DNA of 64,000 nt from positions 124,001 to 188,000 of the forward strand of contig JAHBZS010000003.1 in assembly GCA_019635285.1 (NCBI GenBank). The letters run 5' to 3'. The first letter of the stretch is position 1. Every line of letters begins with the position of its first letter. This DNA comes from Rubrivivax sp. GTDB taxonomy: Bacteria > Pseudomonadota > Gammaproteobacteria > Burkholderiales > Burkholderiaceae_C. Made by a program: the position numbers and the translations under genes. Of the stretch, positions 45,395 to 53,939 are shown one piece after another. The notes beneath the pieces were generated by a model. That model was not told the DNA's origin, made no database searches, and saw only the letters and a program-made list of their open reading frames with translations.

Positions 45395-46177
45395 ATGTCC
45401 GCCGACCCCAGCATCTACGGCAGTGCGCGCTTGGCCGAGGCCTATGCGCGCCACCGGCCTGCGGTTCATCCGGCGGTCGCGGAGCGCCTGCGTCGCGCCC
45501 TGGTCGGAACCGAAGGTTTCGACTCGGTGCTGGACGCAGGTTGCGGTGCGGGTGCTTCGACGGCGGCCATGCTGCCGCACGCTCGCCGCGTCGTCGGCCT
45601 GGACCCCTTCCCCGCGATGCTGAGCTATGCCGCGGCGATGATGCCCGGCGCGTCCTTCGTGCAGGGACGGATCGAGTCGCTGCCGTTCGGTTCGGGAACC
45701 TTCCAGCTCGTCACCTCCGCAGGCGCCATCAACTATGTCGATCCCGACGCGGCTCTGAAGGAGCTGTCACGGGTGCTGCGACCCGGGGGCTGGCTCGCGC
45801 TGTACGACTTTGGTGCCGGCTGCCGGTTGACCCATGAGTCGACGCTGCCGCAGCGCTTTGCCCAGCTGAGTGCCAGCTACCCGCCGCCTGGCGGCTACGC
45901 GCTGGATCTCCAGGCGTTGCCTTTCGCCGGTTCGGCCCTGTCGCCGATCTCCCACCAGGCGTTTGAATTCGCGATACCGCTGACGGCCCCGAAGTATGTC
46001 GACTACATCATGAGCGAGACCGGCATCGAAGCCGCCATCGCCGCAGGTGCCTGCTCGGCCGGGATTCGACAAACAATCGAGCAGCTCTTCACGCCGGTGT
46101 TTGCGGGCGGCGTGGCGGAGGTCGTCTTTGACACGGTGCTGGTGATCGCCCAGCGGATGCCCTCGATGGCTTCATGA
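45395..46177 (+). CDS. Class I SAM-dependent methyltransferase within the hpa operon
   Basis: The 260-residue protein has the SAM-binding motif I VLDAGCGAGAST (about 45-56), an acidic end of strand 2 (VVGLDPF) and a methyltransferase type 11 core (LPFGSGTFQLVTSAGAINYV, then ELSRVLRPGGWLALYDFG). It starts 14 bp after hpaE and is followed by 55 bp before hpaD, which has its own good ribosome site. Such a gene is not part of the usual hpa set, so it looks like an insertion. Its codon choice is slightly less GC-biased than the flanking genes. The substrate is unknown. Confidence 0.85.
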   Translation: MSADPSIYGSARLAEAYARHRPAVHPAVAERLRRALVGTEGFDSVLDAGCGAGASTAAMLPHARRVVGLDPFPAMLSYAAAMMPGASFVQGRIESLPFGSGTFQLVTSAGAINYVDPDAALKELSRVLRPGGWLALYDFGAGCRLTHESTLPQRFAQLSASYPPPGGYALDLQALPFAGSALSPISHQAFEFAIPLTAPKYVDYIMSETGIEAAIAAGACSAGIRQTIEQLFTPVFAGGVAEVVFDTVLVIAQRMPSMAS

Positions 46178-46232
46178 ATTTGGCGACATTGCAGCGGACG
46201 ATCAGCAACACTCGGACCAAGGAAACAGACAT

Positions 46233-47159
46233 ATGGGCAAGGTCGCACTCGCCGCCAAGATCACCCACGTGCCGAGCATGTACCTGAGCGAGCTACCGGG
46301 CCCGCGCCACGGCACGCGGCAGGACGCCATCGACGGCCATGCCGAGATCGGCCGGCGCTGCCGCGCGCTGGGCGTGGACACCATCGTCGTCTTCGACACG
46401 CACTGGCTGGTCAATGCCAACTACCACCTGAACTGCGCGCCGCACTTCAAGGGGCTGTACACCAGCAACGAACTGCCGCACTTCATCAGCAACCTGGCCT
46501 TCGAGTTCCCCGGCAACCCCAGCCTGGGCCAGCTGCTGGCGAAGGCCGCCAACGACATGGGCGTGGAGACGCTGGCGCACGACCGCACCACGCTGGGCCC
46601 CGAATACGGCACCCTGGTGCCGATGCGCTACATGAACACCGACCAGCACTTCAAGGTGGTGTCGGTGTCGGCGCTGTGCATGGCGCACTACCTGAACGAC
46701 AGCGCGCGCCTGGGCTGGGCCTTCCGGCGTGCGGTGGAAGAGCACTACGACGGCACGGTGGCCTTCTTCGCCAGCGGCTCGCTGAGCCACCGCTTCGCGC
46801 AGAACGGGCTGGCGCCGGAATACGGCTTCAAGATCTGGAGCCCCTTCCTCGAGCACCTGGACCGCGAGGTCATCCGCATGTGGCAGGCCGGCGAATGGCC
46901 GGCCTTCTGCGAGATGCTGCCCGAGTACGCCGCCAAGGGCCACGGCGAAGGCTTCATGCACGACACCGCCATGCTGCTGGGCCTGCTCGGCTGGAGCGCC
47001 TACGACGCCCAGGCCGAGATCGTCACGCCGTACTTCGGCGCCAGCGGCACCGGGCAGATCAACGTCGTGTTCCCCGTCACGCCGCAGGACGGGCGGGCGA
47101 TCCCCAAAGCCGTGGCCTCGGCGGCCGACGGCTACACCCACGTCGCGACAAGGCTCTGA
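46233..47159 (+). CDS. hpaD: 3,4-dihydroxyphenylacetate 2,3-dioxygenase
   Basis: HpaD opens the ring of homoprotocatechuate next to the hydroxyls. The 308-residue protein is of the class III extradiol (LigB-like) type. It shows [63 protein letters not shown] and [19 protein letters not shown]. The His and Glu metal ligands lie in these blocks. The ATG at 46233 follows AAGGAAAC. It is 2 bp before hpaF. Confidence 0.94.
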   Translation: MGKVALAAKITHVPSMYLSELPGPRHGTRQDAIDGHAEIGRRCRALGVDTIVVFDTHWLVNANYHLNCAPHFKGLYTSNELPHFISNLAFEFPGNPSLGQLLAKAANDMGVETLAHDRTTLGPEYGTLVPMRYMNTDQHFKVVSVSALCMAHYLNDSARLGWAFRRAVEEHYDGTVAFFASGSLSHRFAQNGLAPEYGFKIWSPFLEHLDREVIRMWQAGEWPAFCEMLPEYAAKGHGEGFMHDTAMLLGLLGWSAYDAQAEIVTPYFGASGTGQINVVFPVTPQDGRAIPKAVASAADGYTHVATRL

Positions 47160-47161
47160 CC

Positions 47162-47569
47162 ATGCCCCACCTGGTGATGCTCTACACCCCGCAGCTGGAT
47201 GCGCAAGCCGACCTGTCGCGGCTGTGCCGCAAGCTGGCCGACGCGATGCTGTCGGTGCGCGACGAAAACGGCGCGCAGGTCTTCCCCACCGGCGGCACGC
47301 GCGTGCTGGCCTATCCGGCGGCGCACTACGCGGTGGCCGACGGCAGCGGCGACCATGCGTTCATGTACTTCAACGTGCGCATGGCCAAGGGCCGCAGCGC
47401 CGCGGTGCACAAGGCCGTGGGCGACACGCTGGCCGCGGTGGTGCGCGAAGAGCTTGCGCCGCTGCTGGCCGCCCGGCCGGTCGGCCTGACCTTGCAGGTG
47501 GACGAAGGCCACGAAGTCTTCGACGCCAAGCTCGGCAACCTGCACCCCCTTTTCGCGAAGAAGCCATGA
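47162..47569 (+). CDS. hpaF: 5-carboxymethyl-2-hydroxymuconate delta-isomerase
   Basis: HpaF isomerises the diacid formed by HpaE. The 135-residue protein belongs to the tautomerase superfamily and has the essential Pro right after the start Met (MPHLVMLYT). The end segment [20 protein letters not shown] is typical of the CHMI group. It overlaps the hpaH ATG by 4 bp. Confidence 0.93.
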   Translation: MPHLVMLYTPQLDAQADLSRLCRKLADAMLSVRDENGAQVFPTGGTRVLAYPAAHYAVADGSGDHAFMYFNVRMAKGRSAAVHKAVGDTLAAVVREELAPLLAARPVGLTLQVDEGHEVFDAKLGNLHPLFAKKP

Positions 47570-48378
47570 CCACCACCCTAGCCCCGCAGACCATCGCCGC
47601 GCTGGCGCGGCAGCTCTACGACGCACGCAAGTCGCGCACGCAACTGCGCCACCTGTCGGCGCAGCACCCGGGCATGACCATCGAGGACGGCTATGCGGTG
47701 CAGCGCGCCTGGGTGGCACTGGAGCTGGCCGACGGCCGTGTCATCAAGGGCCGCAAGATCGGCTTGACCTCGCGCGCGATGCAGCAGTCCAGCCAGATCG
47801 ACGAGCCCGACTTCGCGCCGCTGATGGACGACATGTTCTTCGCCAACGGCGGCGACATCCCCATCAGCCGCTTCATCGCACCGCGCATCGAGGTCGAGCT
47901 GGCCTTCATCCTGGGCAAGCCGCTGAAGGGCCCGGGCGTGACGCTGTTCGACGTGCTGTCGGCCACCGAATGGGTGAGCCCGGCCATCGAGATCATCGAC
48001 GCGCGCATCGAGCAGTTCGACCGCGACACCAAGGCGCCGCGCAAGGTCTTCGACACCATCAGCGACTTCGCCGCCAACGCCGGCATCGTGCTCGGCGGCC
48101 GGCCGGTGCGGCCGCACGATATGGATCTGCGCTGGGTGGGCGCGATGCTGTTCAAGAACGGCGTCATCGAAGAAACGGGCCTGGCCGCCGCGGTGCTCAA
48201 TCACCCGGCCAACGGCGTCGCCTGGCTGGCCAACAAGATCGCGCCCTACGACGAGCAGTTGCATGCCGGCGAAGTGATCCTCGGCGGTTCGTTCACCCGG
48301 CCGACCACCGCTGTGGCCGGCGACACGCTGCATGCCGACTACGGGCCGCTGGGGGCGGTGAGCTTCCGCTTCGTCTGA
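47566..48378 (+). CDS. hpaH: 2-oxo-hepta-3-ene-1,7-dioate hydratase
   Basis: HpaH adds water to the oxo-heptene-dioate intermediate before aldol cleavage. The 270-residue protein has the hydratase/decarboxylase fold: [48 protein letters not shown] (E-x-E metal site) and [20 protein letters not shown]. It is the last recognisable hpa gene here. The aldolase gene hpaI, which usually follows, is absent from the window. Confidence 0.94.
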   Translation: MTTTLAPQTIAALARQLYDARKSRTQLRHLSAQHPGMTIEDGYAVQRAWVALELADGRVIKGRKIGLTSRAMQQSSQIDEPDFAPLMDDMFFANGGDIPISRFIAPRIEVELAFILGKPLKGPGVTLFDVLSATEWVSPAIEIIDARIEQFDRDTKAPRKVFDTISDFAANAGIVLGGRPVRPHDMDLRWVGAMLFKNGVIEETGLAAAVLNHPANGVAWLANKIAPYDEQLHAGEVILGGSFTRPTTAVAGDTLHADYGPLGAVSFRFV

Positions 48379-48440
48379 CGGCAGGATTGCTGGCCGCGCG
48401 TTGCCGTCCTTGTACGCTTGCCTGCCAAGGTCTGCGCGGG

Positions 48441-48543
48441 CCGAGGAGGACGGGCAAGCGCATCCGCTCATGTCCCCCGATCGCGCCGTGCACGGCGCGC
48501 TCTCCTCCTTAACTTCCCGGATGCGCTTGCCCGCCATCCTCGG
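48441..48543 (-). repeat. 103-bp palindromic repeat, copy 1 (inverted)
   Basis: This 103-bp element has 26-bp outer inverted arms (CCGAGG... / ...CCTCGG), a second inner hairpin (CGCGCCGT-GC-ACGGCGCG) and two unpaired stretches. In the family orientation (minus strand) it contains TTAAGGAGGAGAG and TCGGGGGACATGAG. It is 85 percent identical (15 differences of 103) to copy 2, which lies 116 bp away in the opposite orientation. Four of the differences are paired changes that keep a base pair. The element is non-coding by this evidence, although short frames run through it. Confidence 0.9.
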
Positions 48544-48558
48544 CAGGCACCTGCCGAG
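48539..48558. repeat. Short palindrome at the edge of copy 1
   Basis: CTCGGCAGG-CA-CCTGCCGAG is a perfect 9-bp inverted repeat. Its left arm shares the CTCGG end of repeat copy 1, so the two structures are mutually exclusive. A similar arrangement is seen before copy 2 (CCTCGGC at 48634-48640 with GCCGAGG at 48659-48665). It may act as a terminator after hpaH, but no T-tract follows. The rest of the 48379-48854 gap shows no gene. Confidence 0.6.
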
Positions 48559-48659
48559 TCTTCGCAGCGACCAGAAACAGCCCGTGCTGCGCCTCGCGGC
48601 AGTGCTCTCAGGAAGGGGTTGTTGTCTTTGCGTCCTCGGCGTGATCTGGCGGTGCCAAG

Positions 48660-48762
48660 CCGAGGCTGGTGGGTGAGCGCATCCGGGAAGTAAAGGAGGA
48701 GAGCGCGCCATTCATGGCGCGGTCGGGGGACATGAGCGGATGCGTTCGCCCACCAGCCTCGG
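48660..48762 (+). repeat. 103-bp palindromic repeat, copy 2
   Basis: This is the same 103-bp element as copy 1, in direct orientation. The 26-bp outer stem is fully paired if two G-U pairs are allowed. The inner hairpin is CGCGCCAT-TC-ATGGCGCG, and the loop carries AAAGGAGGAGAG, a Shine-Dalgarno-like sequence. It lies 92 bp before the fumC start and would be in the fumC leader if transcription begins upstream. No transposase, target-site duplication or REP-associated transposase gene is visible nearby. Confidence 0.9.
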
Positions 48763-48854
48763 CCCCCGCGCGGTCCAAACGCTCGAAAAGCACGCAGGCC
48801 CATCGCTATGATCCAACGCCTATCTCTGGAGCACAGGTCAGGGAGCCGCAGACC

Positions 48855-50285
48855 ATGAAGATGAGAACGGAGACCGACAGCCTCGGCCCGATCGACGTGC
48901 CGGCCGACAAGCTGTGGGGCGCGCAGACGCAGCGCTCGCTGGAATTCTTCAGCATCGGCCGCGACCTGATGCCGCGCGAGATGATCGGCGCCTATGCGGT
49001 CCTGAAGAAGGCCGCGGCCATCGCCAACCACGACGGCGGCCGCCTGGCCGACGAACCCTTCAGGCTGATCGTCGCCGCGTGCGACGAGATCCTGGCCGGC
49101 CGGCACGACGACATGTTCCCGCTGCACGTGTGGATGACCGGCAGCGGCACGCAGTTCAACATGAACGTCAACGAGGTCATCTCCAACCGCTGCTGCCAGC
49201 TGGCCGGCACGCCGCTGGGCAGCCAGACGCCGGTGCACCCGAACGACGACGTCAACATGGCGCAGTCGACCAACGACAACTTCCCGTCGGCCATGTACAT
49301 CGCCACCGCGATGGGCGCCAAGCAGCGGCTGCTGCCCGCGGTGCAGCAACTGCACGACGCGCTGGCGGACAAGGCCGAAGCCTGGCGCGACATCGTCAAG
49401 ATCGGGCGCACGCACCTGCAGGACGCCACGCCGCTGACGCTGGGCCAGGAATGGTCGGGCTACGTGGGGCTGCTGGCCGACGGCCTGGTGCGGATCGAAG
49501 CGGCGCTGCAGGACGTTTACAAGCTGGCGCTGGGCGGCACGGCGGTGGGCACCGGCATCAACTCGGCGCCCGGCTTTGCCGAGGCCGCGGCGGCGCAGAT
49601 CGCGCAGCTCACCGGCCTGCCCTTCGTCACCGCGCCCAACAAGTTCACGGTGCAGGGCAGCCACGACGCGCTGGTGCAGTTCTCGGCGACGCTGCGCACG
49701 CTGGCCGTGTCGCTGTACAAGATCGGCAACGACATCCGCCTGCTGTCGTGCGGCCCGCGCGCCGGCCTGGCCGAGCTGAACCTGCCGGAGAACGAACCGG
49801 GCTCGTCGATCATGCCGGGCAAGGTCAACCCGACGCAGGCTGAGGCGCTGACCATGGTGGCGGTGCAGGTGATGGCCAACGACGTGGCGGTGGCTTTCGG
49901 CGGCGCCGGCGGGCACCTGGAGATGAACGTCTACAAGCCGCTGTTGATCCACAACATCACGCATTCGATCACGCTGCTGACGGACGGCTGCACCAACTTC
50001 CGCAGGTTCCTGGTCGAAGGCACCACGCCCAACCGCAAGAAGATCGCCGAATACGTGGAGCGCTCGCTGATGCTGGTGACCGCGTTGTCGCCGGTCATCG
50101 GCTATGCCAAGGCCTCGCAGATCGCCCACTACGCGACGGACCACGACCTGACGCTGAAGGCCGCGGCGCTGCAGCTCGGCTTTGTCAGCGAAGCCGAATT
50201 CGACCGCATCGTCGACCCGGCCAAGATGGTGCAGCCCTATGTGGCGGCGCCGGCCACGAAGCCCACCCCACCCGCCAAGCGCTGA
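48855..50285 (+). CDS. fumC: Fumarate hydratase, class II
   Basis: FumC interconverts fumarate and malate. The 476-residue protein has [58 protein letters not shown] and the lyase signature [14 protein letters not shown] short Pro/Lys-rich tail ([10 protein letters not shown]) extends the usual C-terminus. I chose the ATG at 48855; the frame is open upstream only because it runs through the palindromic repeat. Confidence 0.97.
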   Translation: MKMRTETDSLGPIDVPADKLWGAQTQRSLEFFSIGRDLMPREMIGAYAVLKKAAAIANHDGGRLADEPFRLIVAACDEILAGRHDDMFPLHVWMTGSGTQFNMNVNEVISNRCCQLAGTPLGSQTPVHPNDDVNMAQSTNDNFPSAMYIATAMGAKQRLLPAVQQLHDALADKAEAWRDIVKIGRTHLQDATPLTLGQEWSGYVGLLADGLVRIEAALQDVYKLALGGTAVGTGINSAPGFAEAAAAQIAQLTGLPFVTAPNKFTVQGSHDALVQFSATLRTLAVSLYKIGNDIRLLSCGPRAGLAELNLPENEPGSSIMPGKVNPTQAEALTMVAVQVMANDVAVAFGGAGGHLEMNVYKPLLIHNITHSITLLTDGCTNFRRFLVEGTTPNRKKIAEYVERSLMLVTALSPVIGYAKASQIAHYATDHDLTLKAAALQLGFVSEAEFDRIVDPAKMVQPYVAAPATKPTPPAKR

Positions 50286-50289
50286 CACC

Positions 50290-51429
50290 ATGCCCCTGAT
50301 CACCTACCTCACGCAGATCCAGATCGAAGCCGGCGCCCGCAAGCTGCTGGCCGGCGAATGCGAACGCACGGGCATGCGCAAGCCGCTCATCGTCACCGAC
50401 GCCGGCGTGCGCACGGCCGGCGTGCTGCAGCAGGTGCTGGATGCGCTGCCCGCCGGTCTGCGCGGCGCGGTCTACGACGGCACGCCGCCCAACCCGAACG
50501 AGCGCGCGGTGCGCGAGGCCGTAGCCATGTTCCAGCAACACGGGTGCGACGGGCTCATCGCCGTGGGCGGCGGCTCGTCGATCGACTGCGCCAAGGGCGC
50601 GGCCATTGCCGCACGCCACCCCGGCCCGCTGAAGACCTACGCCACCATCGAAGGCGGCGCGGCACTGATCACCGACGCCTGCGTGCCGCTGATCGCCGTG
50701 CCCACCACGGCCGGCACCGGCAGCGAGGTGGCGCGAGGCGCCATCGTCATCCTGGACGACGGGCGCAAGGTGGGCTTCCATTCCTGGCACCTGCTTCCCA
50801 AGGCGGCCATCTGCGACCCCGAGCTGACGCTGGGCCTGCCACCGCTTCTGACCGCGGCCACCGGCATGGACGCCATCGCGCACTGCATGGAAACCTTCAT
50901 GGCGCCGCCCTTCAATCCGCCGGCCGACGGCATCGCGCTCGACGGGCTGGCGCGCGGCTGGGCGCACATCGAGCGCGCCACGCGCGACGGCGCCGACCTG
51001 GATGCACGCCTGCAGATGATGAGCACGTCGGCACAGGGCGCGCTGGCCTTCCAGAAGGGCCTGGGCTGTGTGCATTCGCTGAGCCATTCGCTGGGCGGCG
51101 TCAACCCGAAGCTGCACCACGGCACCTTGAACGCGATGTTCCTGCCGGCGGTGATCCGCTTCAATGCCGAGGCGGAGTCGATGCGCAAGGAACGGCGCCT
51201 GGAACGCATGGCCCAGGCCATCGGCGCGAACGGCGGCGACGCCGTGCCCGACGCCATCCGCGCCCTCAACCAGCGCCTGGGCCTGCCCACCGGCCTGGCG
51301 GCGATGGGCGTGCAGCGCGATGAGTTCGACCGCATCATCGCCGGCGCGCTGGCCGACCATTGCCACAAGACCAACCCGCGCATCGCGACGGCGGACGACT
51401 ACCGCGCGATGCTGGAAGCGTCGATGTAG
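50290..51429 (+). CDS. Iron-containing alcohol dehydrogenase family protein
   Basis: The 379-residue protein belongs to the group III metal-dependent alcohol dehydrogenases. It shows the NAD loop [23 protein letters not shown], then [16 protein letters not shown] and [20 protein letters not shown], which carry the metal-binding Asp and His residues. It resembles 4-hydroxybutyrate/succinic-semialdehyde and maleylacetate reductase types, and the substrate cannot be fixed. It starts 4 bp after fumC and probably shares its message. Confidence 0.88.
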   Translation: MPLITYLTQIQIEAGARKLLAGECERTGMRKPLIVTDAGVRTAGVLQQVLDALPAGLRGAVYDGTPPNPNERAVREAVAMFQQHGCDGLIAVGGGSSIDCAKGAAIAARHPGPLKTYATIEGGAALITDACVPLIAVPTTAGTGSEVARGAIVILDDGRKVGFHSWHLLPKAAICDPELTLGLPPLLTAATGMDAIAHCMETFMAPPFNPPADGIALDGLARGWAHIERATRDGADLDARLQMMSTSAQGALAFQKGLGCVHSLSHSLGGVNPKLHHGTLNAMFLPAVIRFNAEAESMRKERRLERMAQAIGANGGDAVPDAIRALNQRLGLPTGLAAMGVQRDEFDRIIAGALADHCHKTNPRIATADDYRAMLEASM

Positions 51430-51430
51430 C

Positions 51431-51976
51431 TCAGGCCGGGAAGCGCGCCGCGTCGGCCTCCAGCGGCAGGCACAGCGCGTTGGTCAGGTAGCTCACGCTG
51501 CGGTAGAAGCCGGCCAGCATCAGCAGCTCCAGCATCGCTTCTTCGCTGAAGTCGGAGCGCAGTGCCTGCCACAGCGCATCGTCGAGCGAGCAGTCACGGT
51601 GCAACGCCTCGCAGAACTCCAGCAGCATCCGCTCCTGCGGCGTCCAGCAGGCATCGGCCGATCCGCCTCGGGCCAGCGATTCGACCTGCTCCGGCGTGAA
51701 GCCGGCGCGCGCGCCGAAGGCCGCGATGTGCACGCCCCATTCGTATTCCGAGCGACACAGCGCCGTGGTGCGGTCGATGACGATCTCGCGCTGGCGCAGC
51801 GTCAGGTGGCCGCGCTCCAGCAGCCCGGCGGAAAAGAACTTGCCGCACAGCCGCGGGTCGCGAGCCAGCGTGGTGAACAGCCGCAGCGGCGCCTTGCCGG
51901 GCGGCATGGTGCGGTCGAACCACGACTGGATGTCGGCGGGGAACGGCGGCTGGGCAGGGGCGATGCGTGCGGACAT
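51431..51976 (-). CDS. Carboxymuconolactone decarboxylase family protein
   Basis: The 181-residue protein shows LTLRQREIVIDRTTALCRSEYEWGVHIAAFGARAGF split over its middle, the pattern of the CMD/AhpD-like fold. It has a Cys and the EYEWGVH active-site type segment. A helical end with LMLAGFYRSVSYLTNAL closes it. Only one Cys is in the AhpD-like position, so it is more likely a decarboxylase-like or unknown enzyme than a peroxidase. It is divergent from an HxlR regulator across a 63-bp gap with dyads. Confidence 0.85.
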   Translation of the reverse strand: MSARIAPAQPPFPADIQSWFDRTMPPGKAPLRLFTTLARDPRLCGKFFSAGLLERGHLTLRQREIVIDRTTALCRSEYEWGVHIAAFGARAGFTPEQVESLARGGSADACWTPQERMLLEFCEALHRDCSLDDALWQALRSDFSEEAMLELLMLAGFYRSVSYLTNALCLPLEADAARFPA

Positions 51977-51986
51977 GGTTGACGAA

Positions 51987-52028
51987 TGCTATATTTTCTG
52001 TAGCAACAAGCATAGATCGAATGCTATG
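51987..52028. promoter_or_regulatory. Two dyads between divergent CMD-like and HxlR genes
   Basis: TGCTA-N9-TAGCA (51987-52005) and CATAG-N8-CTATG (52011-52028) lie in an AT-rich 63-bp gap and share the core sequence GCTA(T). They are good candidates for HxlR dimer sites controlling both genes. A TATATT inside the first dyad may be a plus-strand -10. Confidence 0.5.
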
Positions 52029-52039
52029 AAAAGTAAAGC

Positions 52040-52384
52040 ATGAGTGCGCCGCGCGTGGGCCAACCCGTGCGCGGCTCGAAGACCGGGCGGCCGATCATGG
52101 TCGCGCTGGACCTGCTGGGCCGCCGCGGCAGCCTGCGCATCCTGTGGGAGTTGCGCGAGGGCCAGGCGCTGACCTTCCGCGCGCTGCAGGATGCCGCACA
52201 GACCAACCCGAGCCTGCTGAACACGCGACTGAAGGACCTGCGCGAAGCCGGTCTGGTGGAGCACCTGGGCGATGGCTACCAGCTCACGGCCAGCGGCATG
52301 GAGTTGCTGACCGCGATGCAGCCGCTGTCTGCCTGGGCGCAGCGCTGGGCGGCAAAGCGGGCGCGCAGCGCAGGCGAAGGCTGA
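52040..52384 (+). CDS. HxlR family transcriptional regulator
   Basis: The 114-residue winged-helix protein has ALDLLGRRGSLRILWELREGQALTFRALQ, NPSLLNTRLKDLREAGLVEHLGDGYQLT and a helical end. These are the HxlR recognition helix and wing. No Cys is present, so a redox switch is unlikely. It probably controls the divergent carboxymuconolactone-decarboxylase-like gene, with the dyads between them as sites. Confidence 0.88.
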   Translation: MSAPRVGQPVRGSKTGRPIMVALDLLGRRGSLRILWELREGQALTFRALQDAAQTNPSLLNTRLKDLREAGLVEHLGDGYQLTASGMELLTAMQPLSAWAQRWAAKRARSAGEG

Positions 52385-53099
52385 TACAGCGCGAAGTTGC
52401 TCGCATCGAGCCGGGTTTCAGCGATCGGCGCATTGCGGTCGGAGGCAACAGCCACCCCTTCGAGAGTTCAGCGCATCGCGCCAGGCGGCACCTGTCAGGC
52501 GCTCATGCTGCGGCGGTCGCCGCTTCGCGACGACTGCGCTGTGGTGCTCGCCCCGGGGTCGCGCCGATAACTCACTTCGCGCCTTGGCAGGCGCTACGTT
52601 CAAACAGTATCGGCGAGTCAGATCACGAAGCGCGCTGCGCGCGCCGACCCCGGCGCTGCGCTCCTCGTCGCCGCAGAAATCGCCCCTGCCAGGTGCCGCC
52701 TGACGCGAGGTCGTGGCCGTGGTGGTGTTCTGTCCGAACACCACGAGCGCCGGCCCAGGCCGCGGGCGGATCGCCGGCAGGGCGCCTATGCGACGCCGAG
52801 AAGCGCAGCGCCCATGGCCAGCGCGCGCAGCGCGCCTCAACCTCTGACTTCGTCGCGACTGTTTGAACGGAGCGAACGCAGTTCGCGCAGTGAGTTGGCG
52901 ACGAGGCCATGGGCGCGAGCATCGCAGGGGACCCCGCCCACGGGCGGGGCGTCGCATCGAAGCCCTGACGGCGATCCGCCCGCGGCCTCGCGCCACGACT
53001 GGCACGCACGAAGTCAACGAGCGACCGGAATGCGCCGGAACCTGCCCTCCGAACAGCGAGTCCATATAAGCTAGCCATTCGCCGTCGGAGGATCACGTC
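52385..53099. other. 715-bp non-coding stretch with nested inverted repeats
   Basis: No frame here has convincing coding signs. Instead there are nested inverted repeats. CAGGCGGCACCTG (52482-52494) is mirrored by CAGGTGCCGCCTG (52690-52702). A roughly 43-bp segment ending ACGTTCAAACAGT (52566-52608) is mirrored imperfectly by one starting ACTGTTTGAACGG (52858-52905), with a 12-bp perfect core. There is also a hairpin, GTGGTGTTC-TGTCC-GAACACCAC (52722-52744). It resembles a decayed mobile or dispersed repeat. A GGAGG just before the TauD-like ATG (53100) is the only gene signal. Confidence 0.6.
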
Positions 53100-53939
53100 A
53101 TGACCATGACCATCACCCCGCATGCCGCGCCCTGCGGCGCCAGCGTGCAAGGCATCGATCTGCGCGAAGCGCTGGCGCCGGATACCGTGGCTAGCCTGCG
53201 CCAGGCTTGGCTGCAGCACCAGGTGCTGGCCTTCCCCGACCAGGCGCTGTCGCTGGAGGACCTGGAGCGCGTGGCGCTGCATTTCGGCCCCTTCGGTACC
53301 GACCCATACTTCGGCAGCGTCGCCGGGCATCCGCACATTGCTCAGGTGAAGCGCGACGCCGACGAGAAGACGAAGATCTTCGCCGAGACCTGGCATTCGG
53401 ACTGGAGCTTCCTGGCGGCGCCGCCGCAGGCCACGCTTCTTTACGGCAACGTCATTCCGCCGGTGGGCGGCGACACGCTGTTTGCCAACCAGTACGCCGC
53501 CTGGGACGCGCTGCCGCCGGCGATGCAGACGCGGCTGCAGGGTCTGCAGGGCGTGCATTCGGCGCGCCGCGGCTATGCGCGCGACGGCATGTACGGCGAG
53601 CGCGACAAGGGCCGCTCGATGGCCATCCGCTACGACGACAGCGCACTGGCCACGCAGACGCACCCGATCGGGCGCGTGCATCCGGAGACCGGCCGCCGCG
53701 CGCTCTACGTCAGCCCGGGCTACACCATCGGTATCGAAGGCATGGACGATGCCGAAGCGCAGCCGCTGCTGATGGAGCTGTTCCGCCACCAGGTGCGCGA
53801 CGACTTCATCTACCGCCACCGCTGGCAGCCCGGCATGCTGATGATGTGGGACAACCGCTGCGTCATCCATGCCGCCACCGGCGGCTACGACGGCCACGCG
53901 CGGCTGCTGCACCGGATTACTATCGCCTCTGCGCTATGA
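53100..53939 (+). CDS. TauD/TfdA family Fe(II)/2-oxoglutarate dioxygenase
   Basis: The 279-residue protein has the facial triad: H and D in WHSDWSF (about residues 98-104) and the distal His in RCVIHAATGGYDGHARLLHR, where the last Arg binds 2-oxoglutarate. Other blocks are LREALAPDTVASLRQAWLQHQVLAFPDQ and FANQYAAWDALP. The substrate is unknown; relatives oxidise taurine, sulfonates or 2,4-D type compounds. It follows a good GGAGG. Its stop overlaps the ATG of a TIR-domain gene (ATGA). Confidence 0.92.
   Translation: MTMTITPHAAPCGASVQGIDLREALAPDTVASLRQAWLQHQVLAFPDQALSLEDLERVALHFGPFGTDPYFGSVAGHPHIAQVKRDADEKTKIFAETWHSDWSFLAAPPQATLLYGNVIPPVGGDTLFANQYAAWDALPPAMQTRLQGLQGVHSARRGYARDGMYGERDKGRSMAIRYDDSALATQTHPIGRVHPETGRRALYVSPGYTIGIEGMDDAEAQPLLMELFRHQVRDDFIYRHRWQPGMLMMWDNRCVIHAATGGYDGHARLLHRITIASAL

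Noticed and set aside
48441-48762. Integron attC sites or a CRISPR array
   Set aside because: There are only two copies, inverted, without regular spacers; core sites and an integrase are not seen.
48669-48854. N-terminal extension of fumC by 62 codons
   Set aside because: The extra codons run through the palindromic repeat and unrelated sequence; family similarity starts at the ATG at 48855.
52623-53912. A 429-residue minus-strand open frame
   Set aside because: Most of it is antisense to the TauD-like gene; the rest is repeat debris with no domain or ribosome site.
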